Positions 16,812 to 23,744 of a stretch of DNA of 25,505 nucleotides are shown here, in pieces. The translations under genes were made by a program, and so were the position numbers. The stretch covers positions 1-25,505 of the forward strand of contig DASXTS010000417.1 of NCBI GenBank assembly GCA_036505275.1. The letters are read 5' to 3'. The stretch is from DASXTS01 sp036505275. Lineage in GTDB: Bacteria; Actinomycetota; Actinomycetes; Mycobacteriales; Pseudonocardiaceae. How positions within the stretch are numbered: the first letter of the stretch is position 1; each line of letters opens with the position of its first letter. The notes beneath the pieces were generated by a model. That model did no database searches. It was not told the DNA's origin and saw only the letters and a list, made by a program, of their open reading frames with translations.

Positions 16812-18026
16812 ATGGGCGGCGTGATCGACGTCAAGACGCTGGAGTCCGATGACCTCCGCGCCGCCCACGCCCTGTTCCGCGCCGCCGTGCACCACCCGCC
16901 GGCCACCGACGCCGGCTGGCAGGTAGCCAGCGGGTCGTTCCTGCCCGGCCGCACGTTCGGCGGCTACGCCGACGGCAGGCTGGTCGGCACCACGATGTCC
17001 GCGCCGATGCGGATGACCATTCCCGGTGGCGCCATGCTTGCGTCGGCGGCCGTCACCAGGGTCGGGGTGCGTGCCGACCACACCAGACGCGGCGTGCTCA
17101 CTGCGCTGATGCGCGAACAACTCGCCTCGGTCGCGGCGGCCGGCGAGCCGATCGCGTCGCTGCGCGCCTCCGAGTACCCCATCTACGGCCGGTTCGGCTA
17201 CGGCGTGGCCACCCGCGGCCGGCACATCACGGTGGACGTGCCGCGGGCCGCCTACCATCCGGGCGCGCGGTTGTCCGGCCAGGTGCGGCTGATCGACCGG
17301 GACGAGATGCTCGCCGTGCTGCCCGAGGTATACCGGCGGATCACACCGGGCCGTCCCGGCCGGCTGGAGCGCAACCAGCAGTGGTGGCGGCTGAACCTCG
17401 AGCAGCCGGGCCGCGAGGACGAGCTGGTGGTCGCCGCGGTGCACAGCGGCCAGGACGGCGACGACGGCTTCATGCTCTACCACCCGCAGAAGAACGCGAC
17501 GGCCGACAACCCGTGGGGCACGATGCTGCAGATCGACGACCTGCACGCCGCGAACATGCCGGCGACCGCGGCGCTGTGGCGGTTCGTGCTCCGCGTCGAC
17601 CTGATCAACCAGGTCAAGGCCTGGCTACGGCCGCTGGACGAGCCGCTGCAGTTGCTGCTCGCCGACCCGAGGGCGGTGGTCTCCCAGCTCGATGACGAGG
17701 CCTGGCTTCGCCTGGTCGACGTGCCGGCCGCGCTCTCCGCGCGGTCCTGGGCCGGCTCCGAGGCCGTGCTGCTGGCCGTGCGGGACCCATTGCTGACGGC
17801 CAACACAGGCTGCTACCGCATCACGCCGGACGGCGTGAGCAGGGTTGACGCGGCACCGCAGCTCGAGTGCGACGTCGCGGTGGCCGGCCGGCTGTACCTG
17901 GGCGATGTCGCGCCGTCCACCCTGGCCGCCACCGGCTGGCTCACCGTGCACGATCAGGCGGCCTTACCCGCCGCCGATTCGCTGTTCGCCACCGCCGAGG
18001 TGCCCTGGTCCGGCACGTTCTTCTAG
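16812..18026 (+). CDS. Eis-family GNAT N-acetyltransferase
   Basis: The 404-residue protein has the length and three-part layout of Eis (enhanced intracellular survival) acetyltransferases. These are an N-terminal GNAT domain with the acetyl-CoA loop region VTRVGVRADHTRRGVLTALM, then SLRASEYPIYGRFGYGVATR, a second GNAT-like domain (to about 290) and a sterol-carrier-like C-terminal domain. The protein ends in a C-terminal phenylalanine, as in Eis, where the terminal carboxylate takes part in catalysis. Eis proteins acetylate amines of several positions on aminoglycosides and lysines of proteins. The ATG was chosen; a GTG nine bases later (16821), with CACGAT seven bases before it, may be the true leaderless start. 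The natural substrate is not evident. Confidence 0.9.
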   Translation: MGGVIDVKTLESDDLRAAHALFRAAVHHPPATDAGWQVASGSFLPGRTFGGYADGRLVGTTMSAPMRMTIPGGAMLASAAVTRVGVRADHTRRGVLTALMREQLASVAAAGEPIASLRASEYPIYGRFGYGVATRGRHITVDVPRAAYHPGARLSGQVRLIDRDEMLAVLPEVYRRITPGRPGRLERNQQWWRLNLEQPGREDELVVAAVHSGQDGDDGFMLYHPQKNATADNPWGTMLQIDDLHAANMPATAALWRFVLRVDLINQVKAWLRPLDEPLQLLLADPRAVVSQLDDEAWLRLVDVPAALSARSWAGSEAVLLAVRDPLLTANTGCYRITPDGVSRVDAAPQLECDVAVAGRLYLGDVAPSTLAATGWLTVHDQAALPAADSLFATAEVPWSGTFF

Positions 18027-18032
18027 CGCCTG

Positions 18033-18965
18033 CTAGCGCGCGGCCGCGAGCATCGCCTCGGTGAGGCGCCGCACCGGGCCGGCGATGCCCCAGCGCTCGC
18101 CGAGCGCGGCCAGCTCTTCGAGGTCGTCAGGCTCCGGCGGCAGGCGGTCGTCGTCGGAGAGCGCCACCGGGGCGTCGACCGCGGCACGCACCACGGCGGG
18201 GGCCACCGCGAGGTACTCCCGCGCCGCGGCCAGTTTGGTCCGGATTCCGCCCGAGAGCCTGCGGTCGCGCGGGTCGTCCACGGCGGCGAGCAGCTCGTCG
18301 AACGACGCGAACTTGGACACCACGCCGGCCGCGGTCTTCTCGCCGATGCCGGGTACCCCCGGCAGCCCATCGGAGGGGTCGCCGCGGAGCACGGCCATGT
18401 CCGTGTAAGCCGCGCCTGCGCGGGCGGCCGGCAGCCCGTACCGCTCGGCCAGCTCGGCTGGCCCGTACAGGGTGGCCCTGGCCAGCCCGCGCCCGGCGTA
18501 GCGGACCCGCACCGGGGTCGGCTCGTCGCGCACCACCTGGAACAGGTCGCGGTCACCGGAGACCACCTCGACCGCATCGGTGCGCTCGCGGGCGCACAGC
18601 GCGCCGATCACGTCGTCGGCCTCGTAACCGTCCGCGCCGGCCCTGGCGATGCCGGCCGCGCGCAGCACGTCGAGCAGGATCGGCACCTGCCGCTCCAGGT
18701 CCGGGGGGACGATCTCCAGCTTGCCGTCCGGGGCCAGCCGGTGCGCCTTGTACGACGGCAGCGCCCGCGCCCGGAACGCCGGCCGCCACTCCAGGTCGAG
18801 GCAGGCGACCAGCCGCGTGGGCTTCGCCAGCTCGATCACGTACGCCACCATCTCGGTGAACCCGCGCACGGCGTTGACCGGTGTGCCGTCCGGCGCGGTG
18901 ATCGTCTGGGGGACCCCGAAGAACGCCCTGAAGTACAGGCTCGCCGAATCCAGCAGCACCAGCAT
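18033..18965 (-). CDS. 5'-3' exonuclease (Pol I N-terminal/FEN-like), stand-alone
   Basis: The 310-residue protein is the exonuclease domain of DNA polymerase I without the polymerase. Acidic metal ligands are in place: Asp6 (LLDSASLYFRAF), Asp57 (ACLDLEW), Glu115/Asp117/Asp118 (GYEADDVIG), Asp138 and Asp140 (VVSGDRDLFQ), and Asp189/Asp196/Asp199. The helix-hairpin-helix GVPGIGEKTAAG (203-214) binds DNA. The arch region contains RARALPSYKAHR. It would remove RNA primers or flaps, complementing Pol I. The ATG at 18963-18965 lies seven bases after a TAGGCT -10 (minus strand), fitting a leaderless transcript; an earlier start would fall inside the promoter repeat. Its stop is six bases from that of the convergent acetyltransferase gene. 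Confidence 0.92.
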   Translation of the reverse strand: MLVLLDSASLYFRAFFGVPQTITAPDGTPVNAVRGFTEMVAYVIELAKPTRLVACLDLEWRPAFRARALPSYKAHRLAPDGKLEIVPPDLERQVPILLDVLRAAGIARAGADGYEADDVIGALCARERTDAVEVVSGDRDLFQVVRDEPTPVRVRYAGRGLARATLYGPAELAERYGLPAARAGAAYTDMAVLRGDPSDGLPGVPGIGEKTAAGVVSKFASFDELLAAVDDPRDRRLSGGIRTKLAAAREYLAVAPAVVRAAVDAPVALSDDDRLPPEPDDLEELAALGERWGIAGPVRRLTEAMLAAAR

Positions 18966-18972
18966 GAAGGGC

Positions 18973-18978
18973 AGCCTA
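18973..18978 (-). promoter_or_regulatory. -10 element of the exonuclease gene
   Basis: On the minus strand TAGGCT ends seven bases before the exonuclease ATG. It is the mirror copy of the peptidase -10 and lies in the outer arm of the inverted repeat. Confidence 0.6.
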
Positions 18979-19030
18979 CGGCTGCCCGTGAGTGGCAAAT
19001 GGTGTCATAACACCATTTGCCACTCACGAC

Positions 19031-19039
19031 TTATCCACA
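19031..19039. promoter_or_regulatory. Consensus DnaA box in the peptidase promoter
   Basis: TTATCCACA is identical to the classical DnaA-box consensus. It lies between the inner arm of the inverted repeat and the -10 of the M24 peptidase gene, so bound DnaA would interfere with or tune this promoter. Only one copy was seen, so this is not an origin. Confidence 0.5.
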
Positions 19040-19043
19040 GCCG

Positions 19044-19049
19044 TAGGCT
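19044..19049 (+). promoter_or_regulatory. -10 element of the M24 peptidase gene
   Basis: TAGGCT ends seven bases before the ATG at 19057, giving a leaderless transcript. The element is in the right outer arm of the inverted repeat. Confidence 0.6.
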
Positions 19050-19056
19050 GCTGGGT

Positions 19057-20175
19057 ATGATCGATGCCCTTGCCGGGCGACTCGCCCGCGCCATCGACGT
19101 CACCGCGCATGCCGGCCTGGACGGGCTGGTGATCACACCGAGCTCGGACCTGCGCTACCTGATCGGCGTGCCGCCGGACCGGCACGCCGGGGTGAGCGAG
19201 CGGCTGACCTGCCTGGTGCTGCCCAGCCGGGGTGGGCCGGTGCTGGTGGTGCCGCGGCTGGAGCGGCCGGGCTACGCGGGCATCGGGCTGGCCGAGTTGG
19301 GCGTCGAGCTGACCGACTGGGTGGATGGCGAGGACCCGTACGCCCTGGTCGGCGGCCTGCTGGGGACAGCGCCGCGCGCCGTCGCGGTGGCCGACACGAT
19401 GCCGGCCGCGCACGTGCTCGCGCTGCGGGCCGCGCTGCCCGGCGCCGAGCAGCGGCTTGCCGGGCCGGTGCTGCGCGAGCTGCGGATGCGCAAGGGCCGC
19501 ACCGAGATCGCCGCGCTGCGCAGGGCCGGCGCGGCCATCGACCGGGTGCACGCCAGGATGGCCGAGTTCGCCAAGCCGGGCCGCACCGAGGCCGAGGTGG
19601 CAGAGGCGATCGCGGCGGCCATGGTGCAGGAGGGCCACACCGCGGCGTCGTTCGTTATCGTCGGCTCCGGCCCGAATGGGGCCAGCCCGCACCACGAGGT
19701 GTCCGACCGGGTGATCGAGCCGGGCGACATCGTGGTGGTGGACATCGGCGGCCCGGTACCGGAGGGCTACTACTCGGACAGCACCCGCACCTACTGCGTC
19801 GGCGGCGAACCGACGGCCGAGGTGCGGGACACCTACGCGGTGCTGCACGAGGCACAGCAGGCCGCCGTCGCCGCGGTCCGCCCCGGCGTCAGCGCCGAGG
19901 GGGTGGACGCGGTCGCACGGACGATCATCGCTGATGCCGGTTTCGGCGGGTACTTCGTGCACCGCACCGGGCACGGCATCGGGCTCGACGTGCACGAGGA
20001 GCCGTACATCGTGGCCGGCAACGATCTGGCGCTCGAACCCGGAATGGCGTTCAGCGTCGAGCCGGGCATCTATCTGCCCGGCCGGTGGGGGGCGCGGATC
20101 GAGGACATCGTGGTGGTCACGGCGGACGGCTGCGAGCCGTTGAACACCCGGCCGCGCGAGCTGATGTCCCTGTGA
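19057..20175 (+). CDS. M24-family aminopeptidase (Xaa-Pro dipeptidase type)
   Basis: The 372-residue protein has an N-terminal creatinase-like domain (ITPSSDLRYLIGVPP) and a C-terminal pita-bread metallopeptidase domain. All five metal ligands are found: Asp229 (VVVDIGG), Asp241 (YYSDSTRTY), His306 (RTGHGIGLDVHEEP), Glu335 (FSVEPGIYLPG) and Glu349 (ARIEDIVVV). HHEVSDR and HEEPYI add the usual active-site histidines. Such enzymes release N-terminal residues before proline or split X-Pro dipeptides in the cytoplasm, for peptide recycling. The start is fixed by a -10 seven bases upstream. An Lrp/AsnC regulator follows eight bases after its stop, and both may be one operon with the GNAT gene. Confidence 0.93.
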   Translation: MIDALAGRLARAIDVTAHAGLDGLVITPSSDLRYLIGVPPDRHAGVSERLTCLVLPSRGGPVLVVPRLERPGYAGIGLAELGVELTDWVDGEDPYALVGGLLGTAPRAVAVADTMPAAHVLALRAALPGAEQRLAGPVLRELRMRKGRTEIAALRRAGAAIDRVHARMAEFAKPGRTEAEVAEAIAAAMVQEGHTAASFVIVGSGPNGASPHHEVSDRVIEPGDIVVVDIGGPVPEGYYSDSTRTYCVGGEPTAEVRDTYAVLHEAQQAAVAAVRPGVSAEGVDAVARTIIADAGFGGYFVHRTGHGIGLDVHEEPYIVAGNDLALEPGMAFSVEPGIYLPGRWGARIEDIVVVTADGCEPLNTRPRELMSL

Positions 20176-20182
20176 GCATCGC

Positions 20183-20647
20183 GTGAGCACGCCCGACCGC
20201 GCCGGCCTCACAGAGATCGACCAGGCCATCGTCCGCGAGCTGGCCGCGGACGGCCGGTGCAGCTTCACGGATCTCGCCGAGCGGGTCGGGCTGTCGGTCT
20301 CCGCCGTGCACCAGCGGGTGCGGCGGCTGGAGCAGCGCGGCGTGCTGCGCGGGTACGCGGCGCGGCTGGACGGGGAGCAGATCGGCCTGCCGCTCACCGC
20401 GTTCGTCTCGCTCACGCCGATCGACCCGGCCGCCCCGGACGACTACCCGCAGCGCATCCAGCACCTTCGGCAGGTCGAGGCGTGTTACTCGGTGGCCGGC
20501 AATGAGTCGTACATCCTCAAGGTGCGGGTTGCCACCCCGGCCGAGCTGGAGAACCTGCTGCGCCAGATCCGCGAGGCGGCCCAGGTGTCCACCAAGACGA
20601 CGGTGGTGCTCTCGACGCCGTTCGAGGACCGTCCGCCGGCGGTATGA
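20183..20647 (+). CDS. Lrp/AsnC-family transcriptional regulator
   Basis: The 154-residue protein has an N-terminal helix-turn-helix (LTEIDQAIVRELAADGRCSF, then TDLAERVGLSVSAVHQRVRR) and a C-terminal RAM domain (QHLRQVEACYSVAGNESYIL, then KVRVATPAELENLL). Lrp-type regulators sense amino acids and form octameric assemblies on DNA. Its GTG start comes seven bases after the peptidase stop, and its stop overlaps the GNAT start. The tight link with a dipeptidase suggests a role in amino-acid or peptide response, which is inference. Its own target sites are not evident. Confidence 0.93.
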   Translation: MSTPDRAGLTEIDQAIVRELAADGRCSFTDLAERVGLSVSAVHQRVRRLEQRGVLRGYAARLDGEQIGLPLTAFVSLTPIDPAAPDDYPQRIQHLRQVEACYSVAGNESYILKVRVATPAELENLLRQIREAAQVSTKTTVVLSTPFEDRPPAV

Positions 20648-21153
20648 GCATGAGCATGACCACGATCAGCCGCGCGGCTGGCGGCGACTGGCCGCGGATC
20701 TGGCCGATGTGGCACCGGGTGGTCGCGACCGGAGACTCGTACATGTGGCTGCCGGACACCGACGAGCCGACCGCGCGGACGCTGTGGATGCAGCCGCCAC
20801 CGGCGGTGGTGTACATCGTGGAGACCGCCGGCGATGTGGTCGGCACGGCCGTGCTCAAGCCGAACAACGCCGGCCTCGGCAACCACGTCGCCAACGCGTC
20901 GTTCATGGTTCATCCCGACCGCGCCGGCCGCGGCATCGGCCGCCGGTTGGCCGAGCACGTGCTGGCCGAGGCGGCCGCGGCCGGCTACCGGGCCATGCAG
21001 TTCAACGCCGTGGTCGAGACCAACACCGCCGCGGTGGCGCTGTGGACGTCGCTGGGCTTTCGCACGCTCGCCACCGTGCCGGCGGCGTTCCGGCATGCGA
21101 CCCTCGGCCCGGTCGGGGTGCACATCATGTACCGGGAGCTGGCGGGCGGTTAG
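20644..21153 (+). CDS. GNAT-family N-acetyltransferase
   Basis: The 169-residue single-domain GNAT protein starts in an ATGA overlap with the lrp-type stop, so the two are translationally coupled. VVGTAVLKPN leads to the beta-4 strand NASFMVHPD, followed by the acetyl-CoA pyrophosphate loop RAGRGIGRRL (Q/RxxGxG/A) and the C-terminal NAVVETNTAAVALWTSLGFR pattern with LGF. The substrate is not evident; the family resembles phosphinothricin/N-acetyltransferase-like proteins of general type. The repeated MSMSM at the start leaves two later in-frame ATGs as alternatives. Its stop overlaps the stop of the convergent sensor kinase by four bases. Confidence 0.9.
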   Translation: MSMSMTTISRAAGGDWPRIWPMWHRVVATGDSYMWLPDTDEPTARTLWMQPPPAVVYIVETAGDVVGTAVLKPNNAGLGNHVANASFMVHPDRAGRGIGRRLAEHVLAEAAAAGYRAMQFNAVVETNTAAVALWTSLGFRTLATVPAAFRHATLGPVGVHIMYRELAGG

Positions 21154-22391
21154 CTCGGCAGGGTCACCGTGACCACCAGGCCGCCGCCCTCGCGCGGTTC
21201 GGCGCGGGCGTCGCCACCGTGCGCGCGGGCGACCGCCCGCACGATGGACAGGCCAAGGCCGACCCCGGCGCCCGGCACGCCGTCCGAGGACGGCTGCAGT
21301 GACAGGGACAGCCGGTCGGCACCGAGGCGGCGGAACGGCTCGAAGATGGCCTCGGTCTCGTAGCCGGGAACGGTCGGTCCGGTGTTGCTGACCATCAGCT
21401 GGACTGCGCCGTCCGGGGATGCCCTGGTGCTGGCGTGGACCCAGCCGCCGGACGGCACGTTGTGCCTTATGCCGTTGGTCAGCAGGTTGGCCACCAGTTG
21501 CTCCAGCAGCACCGGGTCACCGCGCACCGGGGTGGGCGCCTCGTCGACCCGGACGGCGACGCCGGCCGTGGCCGCGGTCGAGGCCAGCTCGTCGGCGACG
21601 TACTCCACGATGTGCGAGAGGTCGACGGCGACCCGCTCGACCACCTCGTGCTCGGATCGGGCCACGGTGAGCAGGCCGTCGATCAGCCGCTCGTGCCGCG
21701 CGTTCACCGCCAGCAGGGTGCCGCCGAGCTGGCGCAGGTCGGCCGAGGCACCTGGCCTGGTCAGGGCCACCTCCAGCAGCGCGCGGTTGATCGCCAGCGG
21801 GGTGCGCAGCTCGTGCGAGGCGTTCGCGACGAACCGGCGCTGCCCGTCGAAGGAGCGGTCCAGCCGCTCCAGCATGGCGTCGAACGTGTCGGCCAGCTCG
21901 GTGATCTCATCGCGCGGGCCGCTCAACGCGATCCGCTCGTGCAGCCCGGTCACCCCGGCCGCCCGGCCACGGCCGATGCGCGTCGCGGTATCGGTGATCC
22001 GCTGCAGCGGCCGCAACAGCACCCGCTCGGACATCAGCCAGCCGAACGCCACCGCGGCCAGCCCGACCATGCCGAGCGCCAACCCGCCGTAGCGCAGCAG
22101 GGCATTGAGGGTGTCGTTGCGGAACTTGGTCTGCTCCGCGATCACCGTCTGCTGGATCTGCTGCAGCGTGGCGGGGTCGACCCTGTTGAGGACCGTACCC
22201 TGCGAATCCGTGGTCGGGGGGATGCCCGAGGTGATCGTGCGCTCGCCCGGCAACAGGCGGCCGTCCAGGCTCTGCCGCACCAGGCCGTAGGTCAGCACCA
22301 GCAGCACGGCACCGGCGACGAAGAACATGCCCCCGTACAGCACGGTCAGCCGCACCCGAATGGTCCAGCTCCGCGGCAGCAGCCTCGTCAC
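21150..22391 (-). CDS. Two-component sensor histidine kinase
   Basis: The 413-residue membrane kinase has two transmembrane helices (about 13-36 and 100-121) flanking a small extracellular sensor region, then a HAMP domain (RPLQRITDTATRIGRGR). The phosphoacceptor His193 is in FVANASHELRTPLA, followed by the ATPase domain with N box (QLVANLLTNGIRHN), F box (IFEPFRRLG) and G2 box (GAGVGLGLSIVRAV). It would autophosphorylate on His193 and pass the phosphate to the regulator encoded just upstream. The GTG start overlaps the regulator stop (GTGA), so the two are coupled. The cue is unknown; the divergent efflux-like operon suggests a cell-envelope or antimicrobial stress signal. Confidence 0.93.
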   Translation of the reverse strand: MTRLLPRSWTIRVRLTVLYGGMFFVAGAVLLVLTYGLVRQSLDGRLLPGERTITSGIPPTTDSQGTVLNRVDPATLQQIQQTVIAEQTKFRNDTLNALLRYGGLALGMVGLAAVAFGWLMSERVLLRPLQRITDTATRIGRGRAAGVTGLHERIALSGPRDEITELADTFDAMLERLDRSFDGQRRFVANASHELRTPLAINRALLEVALTRPGASADLRQLGGTLLAVNARHERLIDGLLTVARSEHEVVERVAVDLSHIVEYVADELASTAATAGVAVRVDEAPTPVRGDPVLLEQLVANLLTNGIRHNVPSGGWVHASTRASPDGAVQLMVSNTGPTVPGYETEAIFEPFRRLGADRLSLSLQPSSDGVPGAGVGLGLSIVRAVARAHGGDARAEPREGGGLVVTVTLPS

Positions 22392-23044
22392 GGAATCCGG
22401 TAGCCGACCCCGGGCACGGTCTGCACCACCGCCGGTTCGCCGAGCTTGCGGCGCAGCTTCATCATGGTCACCCGCACCACGTTGGTGAACGGGTCGACGT
22501 TCTCGTCCCACACCTTCTCCAGCAGTTCCTCGGTGGAGACGACGCCGCCGTCGGCCCGCAGCAACTCGGCCAGCAGCGCGAACTCCTTGCGCGCCACGGG
22601 TACGAACCGGCCGTCCCGGTAGACCTCGCGGCGCGCGCAGTCAACCCGGATGCCGGCCCTGGTCAGCACCGGCGGCGCCGCCTTGCGGGTGCGGCGGGCC
22701 AGCGCATGGACCCTGGCCGACAGCTCGACGAATGCGAACGGCTTGGTCAGATAGTCGTCCGCGCCGATGGCCAGGCCCTCCACCCGCGAGCGCACCGCCG
22801 ACGCCGCGGTCAGCATGAGCACCCTGGTGCTCGACGGCGAGTCCACCACGGCCCGGCAGACCTCGTCACCGTGCACCAGCGGCAGGTCCCGGTCCAGCAC
22901 CACGACGTCGTAGTCGTTGACCACGCACCGCTCCAGCGCAGCCGCGCCGTCGTAGACCACGTCGACCGCGAACGCCTCCCGCCGCAACCACTCCACGATC
23001 GCGTCGGCGAGCAGCTGCTCATCCTCCACGACCAGCACCCGCAT
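22388..23044 (-). CDS. OmpR/PhoB-family response regulator
   Basis: The 218-residue protein has a receiver domain (VLVVEDEQLLADAIVEWL) with phosphoacceptor Asp51 (VVVLDRDLPL), switch Thr79 and Lys101 (YLTKPF). A winged-helix C-terminal domain follows (LTRAGIRVDCARREVYRDGR, VARKEFALLAELLRADGGVV, TNVVRVTMMKLRRKLGEP, VPGVGYRIP). It is the partner of the kinase that follows in the same transcript. The start at 23044 was chosen because the receiver fold begins there; an upstream in-frame start would extend it by 20 unrelated residues. It is divergent from the lipoprotein/efflux operon, and candidate binding boxes lie in the 124 bases between them. Confidence 0.94.
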   Translation of the reverse strand: MRVLVVEDEQLLADAIVEWLRREAFAVDVVYDGAAALERCVVNDYDVVVLDRDLPLVHGDEVCRAVVDSPSSTRVLMLTAASAVRSRVEGLAIGADDYLTKPFAFVELSARVHALARRTRKAAPPVLTRAGIRVDCARREVYRDGRFVPVARKEFALLAELLRADGGVVSTEELLEKVWDENVDPFTNVVRVTMMKLRRKLGEPAVVQTVPGVGYRIP

Positions 23045-23068
23045 GGCGCCATGATCCCGCGCCGGACC

Positions 23069-23085
23069 ATAACGGGGGCGTAAAC
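23069..23085 (-). promoter_or_regulatory. Candidate response-regulator box facing the regulator gene
   Basis: On the minus strand the sequence reads GTTTACGCCCCCGTTAT, two GTT-type half sites 12 bases apart, as expected for OmpR-type direct repeats. It is the mirror counterpart of the box at 23128-23143. A TATGGT at 23066-23071 overlaps it and could be the regulator's -10. Confidence 0.4.
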
Positions 23086-23127
23086 GGACACACCCCTTCG
23101 GCACGATCTTGTCCGCACGAGCTCGTG

Positions 23128-23143
23128 GTTACGCCGGGGTTAT
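23128..23143 (+). promoter_or_regulatory. Candidate response-regulator box facing the lipoprotein gene
   Basis: GTTACGCCGGGGTTAT holds two GTT half sites 11 bases apart, one helical turn, the spacing used by OmpR-type dimers. It resembles the opposite-strand box at 23069-23085 and lies 25 bases before the lipoprotein ATG. Confidence 0.4.
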
Positions 23144-23147
23144 CGGC

Positions 23148-23164
23148 CGGCAGCGAGGCTGCCG
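23148..23164 (+). repeat. Short hairpin in front of the lipoprotein start
   Basis: CGGCAG (23148-23153) pairs with CTGCCG (23159-23164) across a five-base loop, ending four bases before the ATG. No clear ribosome site is visible here, so the hairpin may limit translation or the transcript may start nearby. Confidence 0.4.
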
Positions 23165-23168
23165 TGCC

Positions 23169-23744
23169 ATGAGACGACATCTTGCTTTGGTCGCGACCGC
23201 GTTGGCGATCCTGCTCGCCGGCTGCGCTCGCGCCGGAGACGACTCGCAGGTGGCCACCGCGGGTGGCCAGGGCGCGGCGGCGACCACCACGACCAGTGCG
23301 CAGCCGCCGGCGGACGACGAGGAGCGAATGCGGCAGTTCGCGTCCTGCATGCGTGAACACGGCGTGGACATGCCAGACCCCGAGCCCGGCGGCGGACCGG
23401 TGCAGCTGCGCGGCGGACCCGGCGACGTGGACATGAGCAAGATGCAGGCGGCCATGCAGGCGTGCCGCTCGTTCCTGCCCAACGGCGGCGAGCCGCGCCA
23501 GCTTTCGCCGGAGGACCTGGAGAAGGCGCGAGCCATGGCGGAGTGCATGCGCGAGCACGGCGTGGACGTGCCGGACCCCGACCCGGACCAGGGCGGGCTC
23601 AGGATTGAGGCACGCGGAGGCGGCGGCGACGGCGCGGCTCCGCCGGACCAGGACAAGCTGCGGGCGGCGTTGGAGGCCTGCCGCCACCTCGGGCCGGGCC
23701 TCGGGCCGGAGGTCAACAGCGAAGGGTCCGGGGGTGGCACATGA
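23169..23744 (+). CDS. Secreted lipoprotein with two CMREHGVD-PDP repeats
   Basis: The 191-residue protein begins with a lipoprotein signal peptide, HLALVATALAILLAGC, with the lipobox cysteine at 19. A Thr/Ala-rich linker follows, then two related repeats. Repeat one (about 54-103) has FASCMREHGVDMPDPEP and later MQACRSFLP. Repeat two (about 120-175) has MAECMREHGVDVPDPDP and later LEACRHLGP. Each repeat has a cysteine pair (60/99 and 126/171), probably a disulfide. I know this pattern from actinobacterial secreted proteins of unknown function beside efflux-type ABC operons. The ATG at 23169 fits the signal peptide; the upstream extension would spoil it. The adaptor gene overlaps its stop in ATGA, so they are coupled. 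It may bind a substrate outside the membrane for the transporter. Confidence 0.88.
   Translation: MRRHLALVATALAILLAGCARAGDDSQVATAGGQGAAATTTTSAQPPADDEERMRQFASCMREHGVDMPDPEPGGGPVQLRGGPGDVDMSKMQAAMQACRSFLPNGGEPRQLSPEDLEKARAMAECMREHGVDVPDPDPDQGGLRIEARGGGGDGAAPPDQDKLRAALEACRHLGPGLGPEVNSEGSGGGT

Larger units (their letters stand above)
18971..19051. repeat. Nested 81-bp inverted repeat forming mirrored divergent promoters
   Basis: Two pairs of perfect inverted arms are nested. The inner pair is 19 bp (CGTGAGTGGCAAATGGTGT at 18987-19005 and its complement at 19010-19028) around CATA. The outer pair is 14 bp (GCAGCCTACGGCTG at 18971-18984 and its complement at 19038-19051). The outer arms contain the -10 elements of the exonuclease and the peptidase genes. 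The gaps between inner and outer arms differ, two bases on the left and nine on the right; the right gap holds most of a DnaA box. The inner palindrome covers the -35 zone of the left promoter and the upstream edge of the right one, as an operator would. It could also form a cruciform. Confidence 0.9.

Noticed and set aside
19031..19039. Replication origin
   Set aside because: One DnaA box alone, with no dnaA/dnaN or further boxes nearby, does not make an origin.
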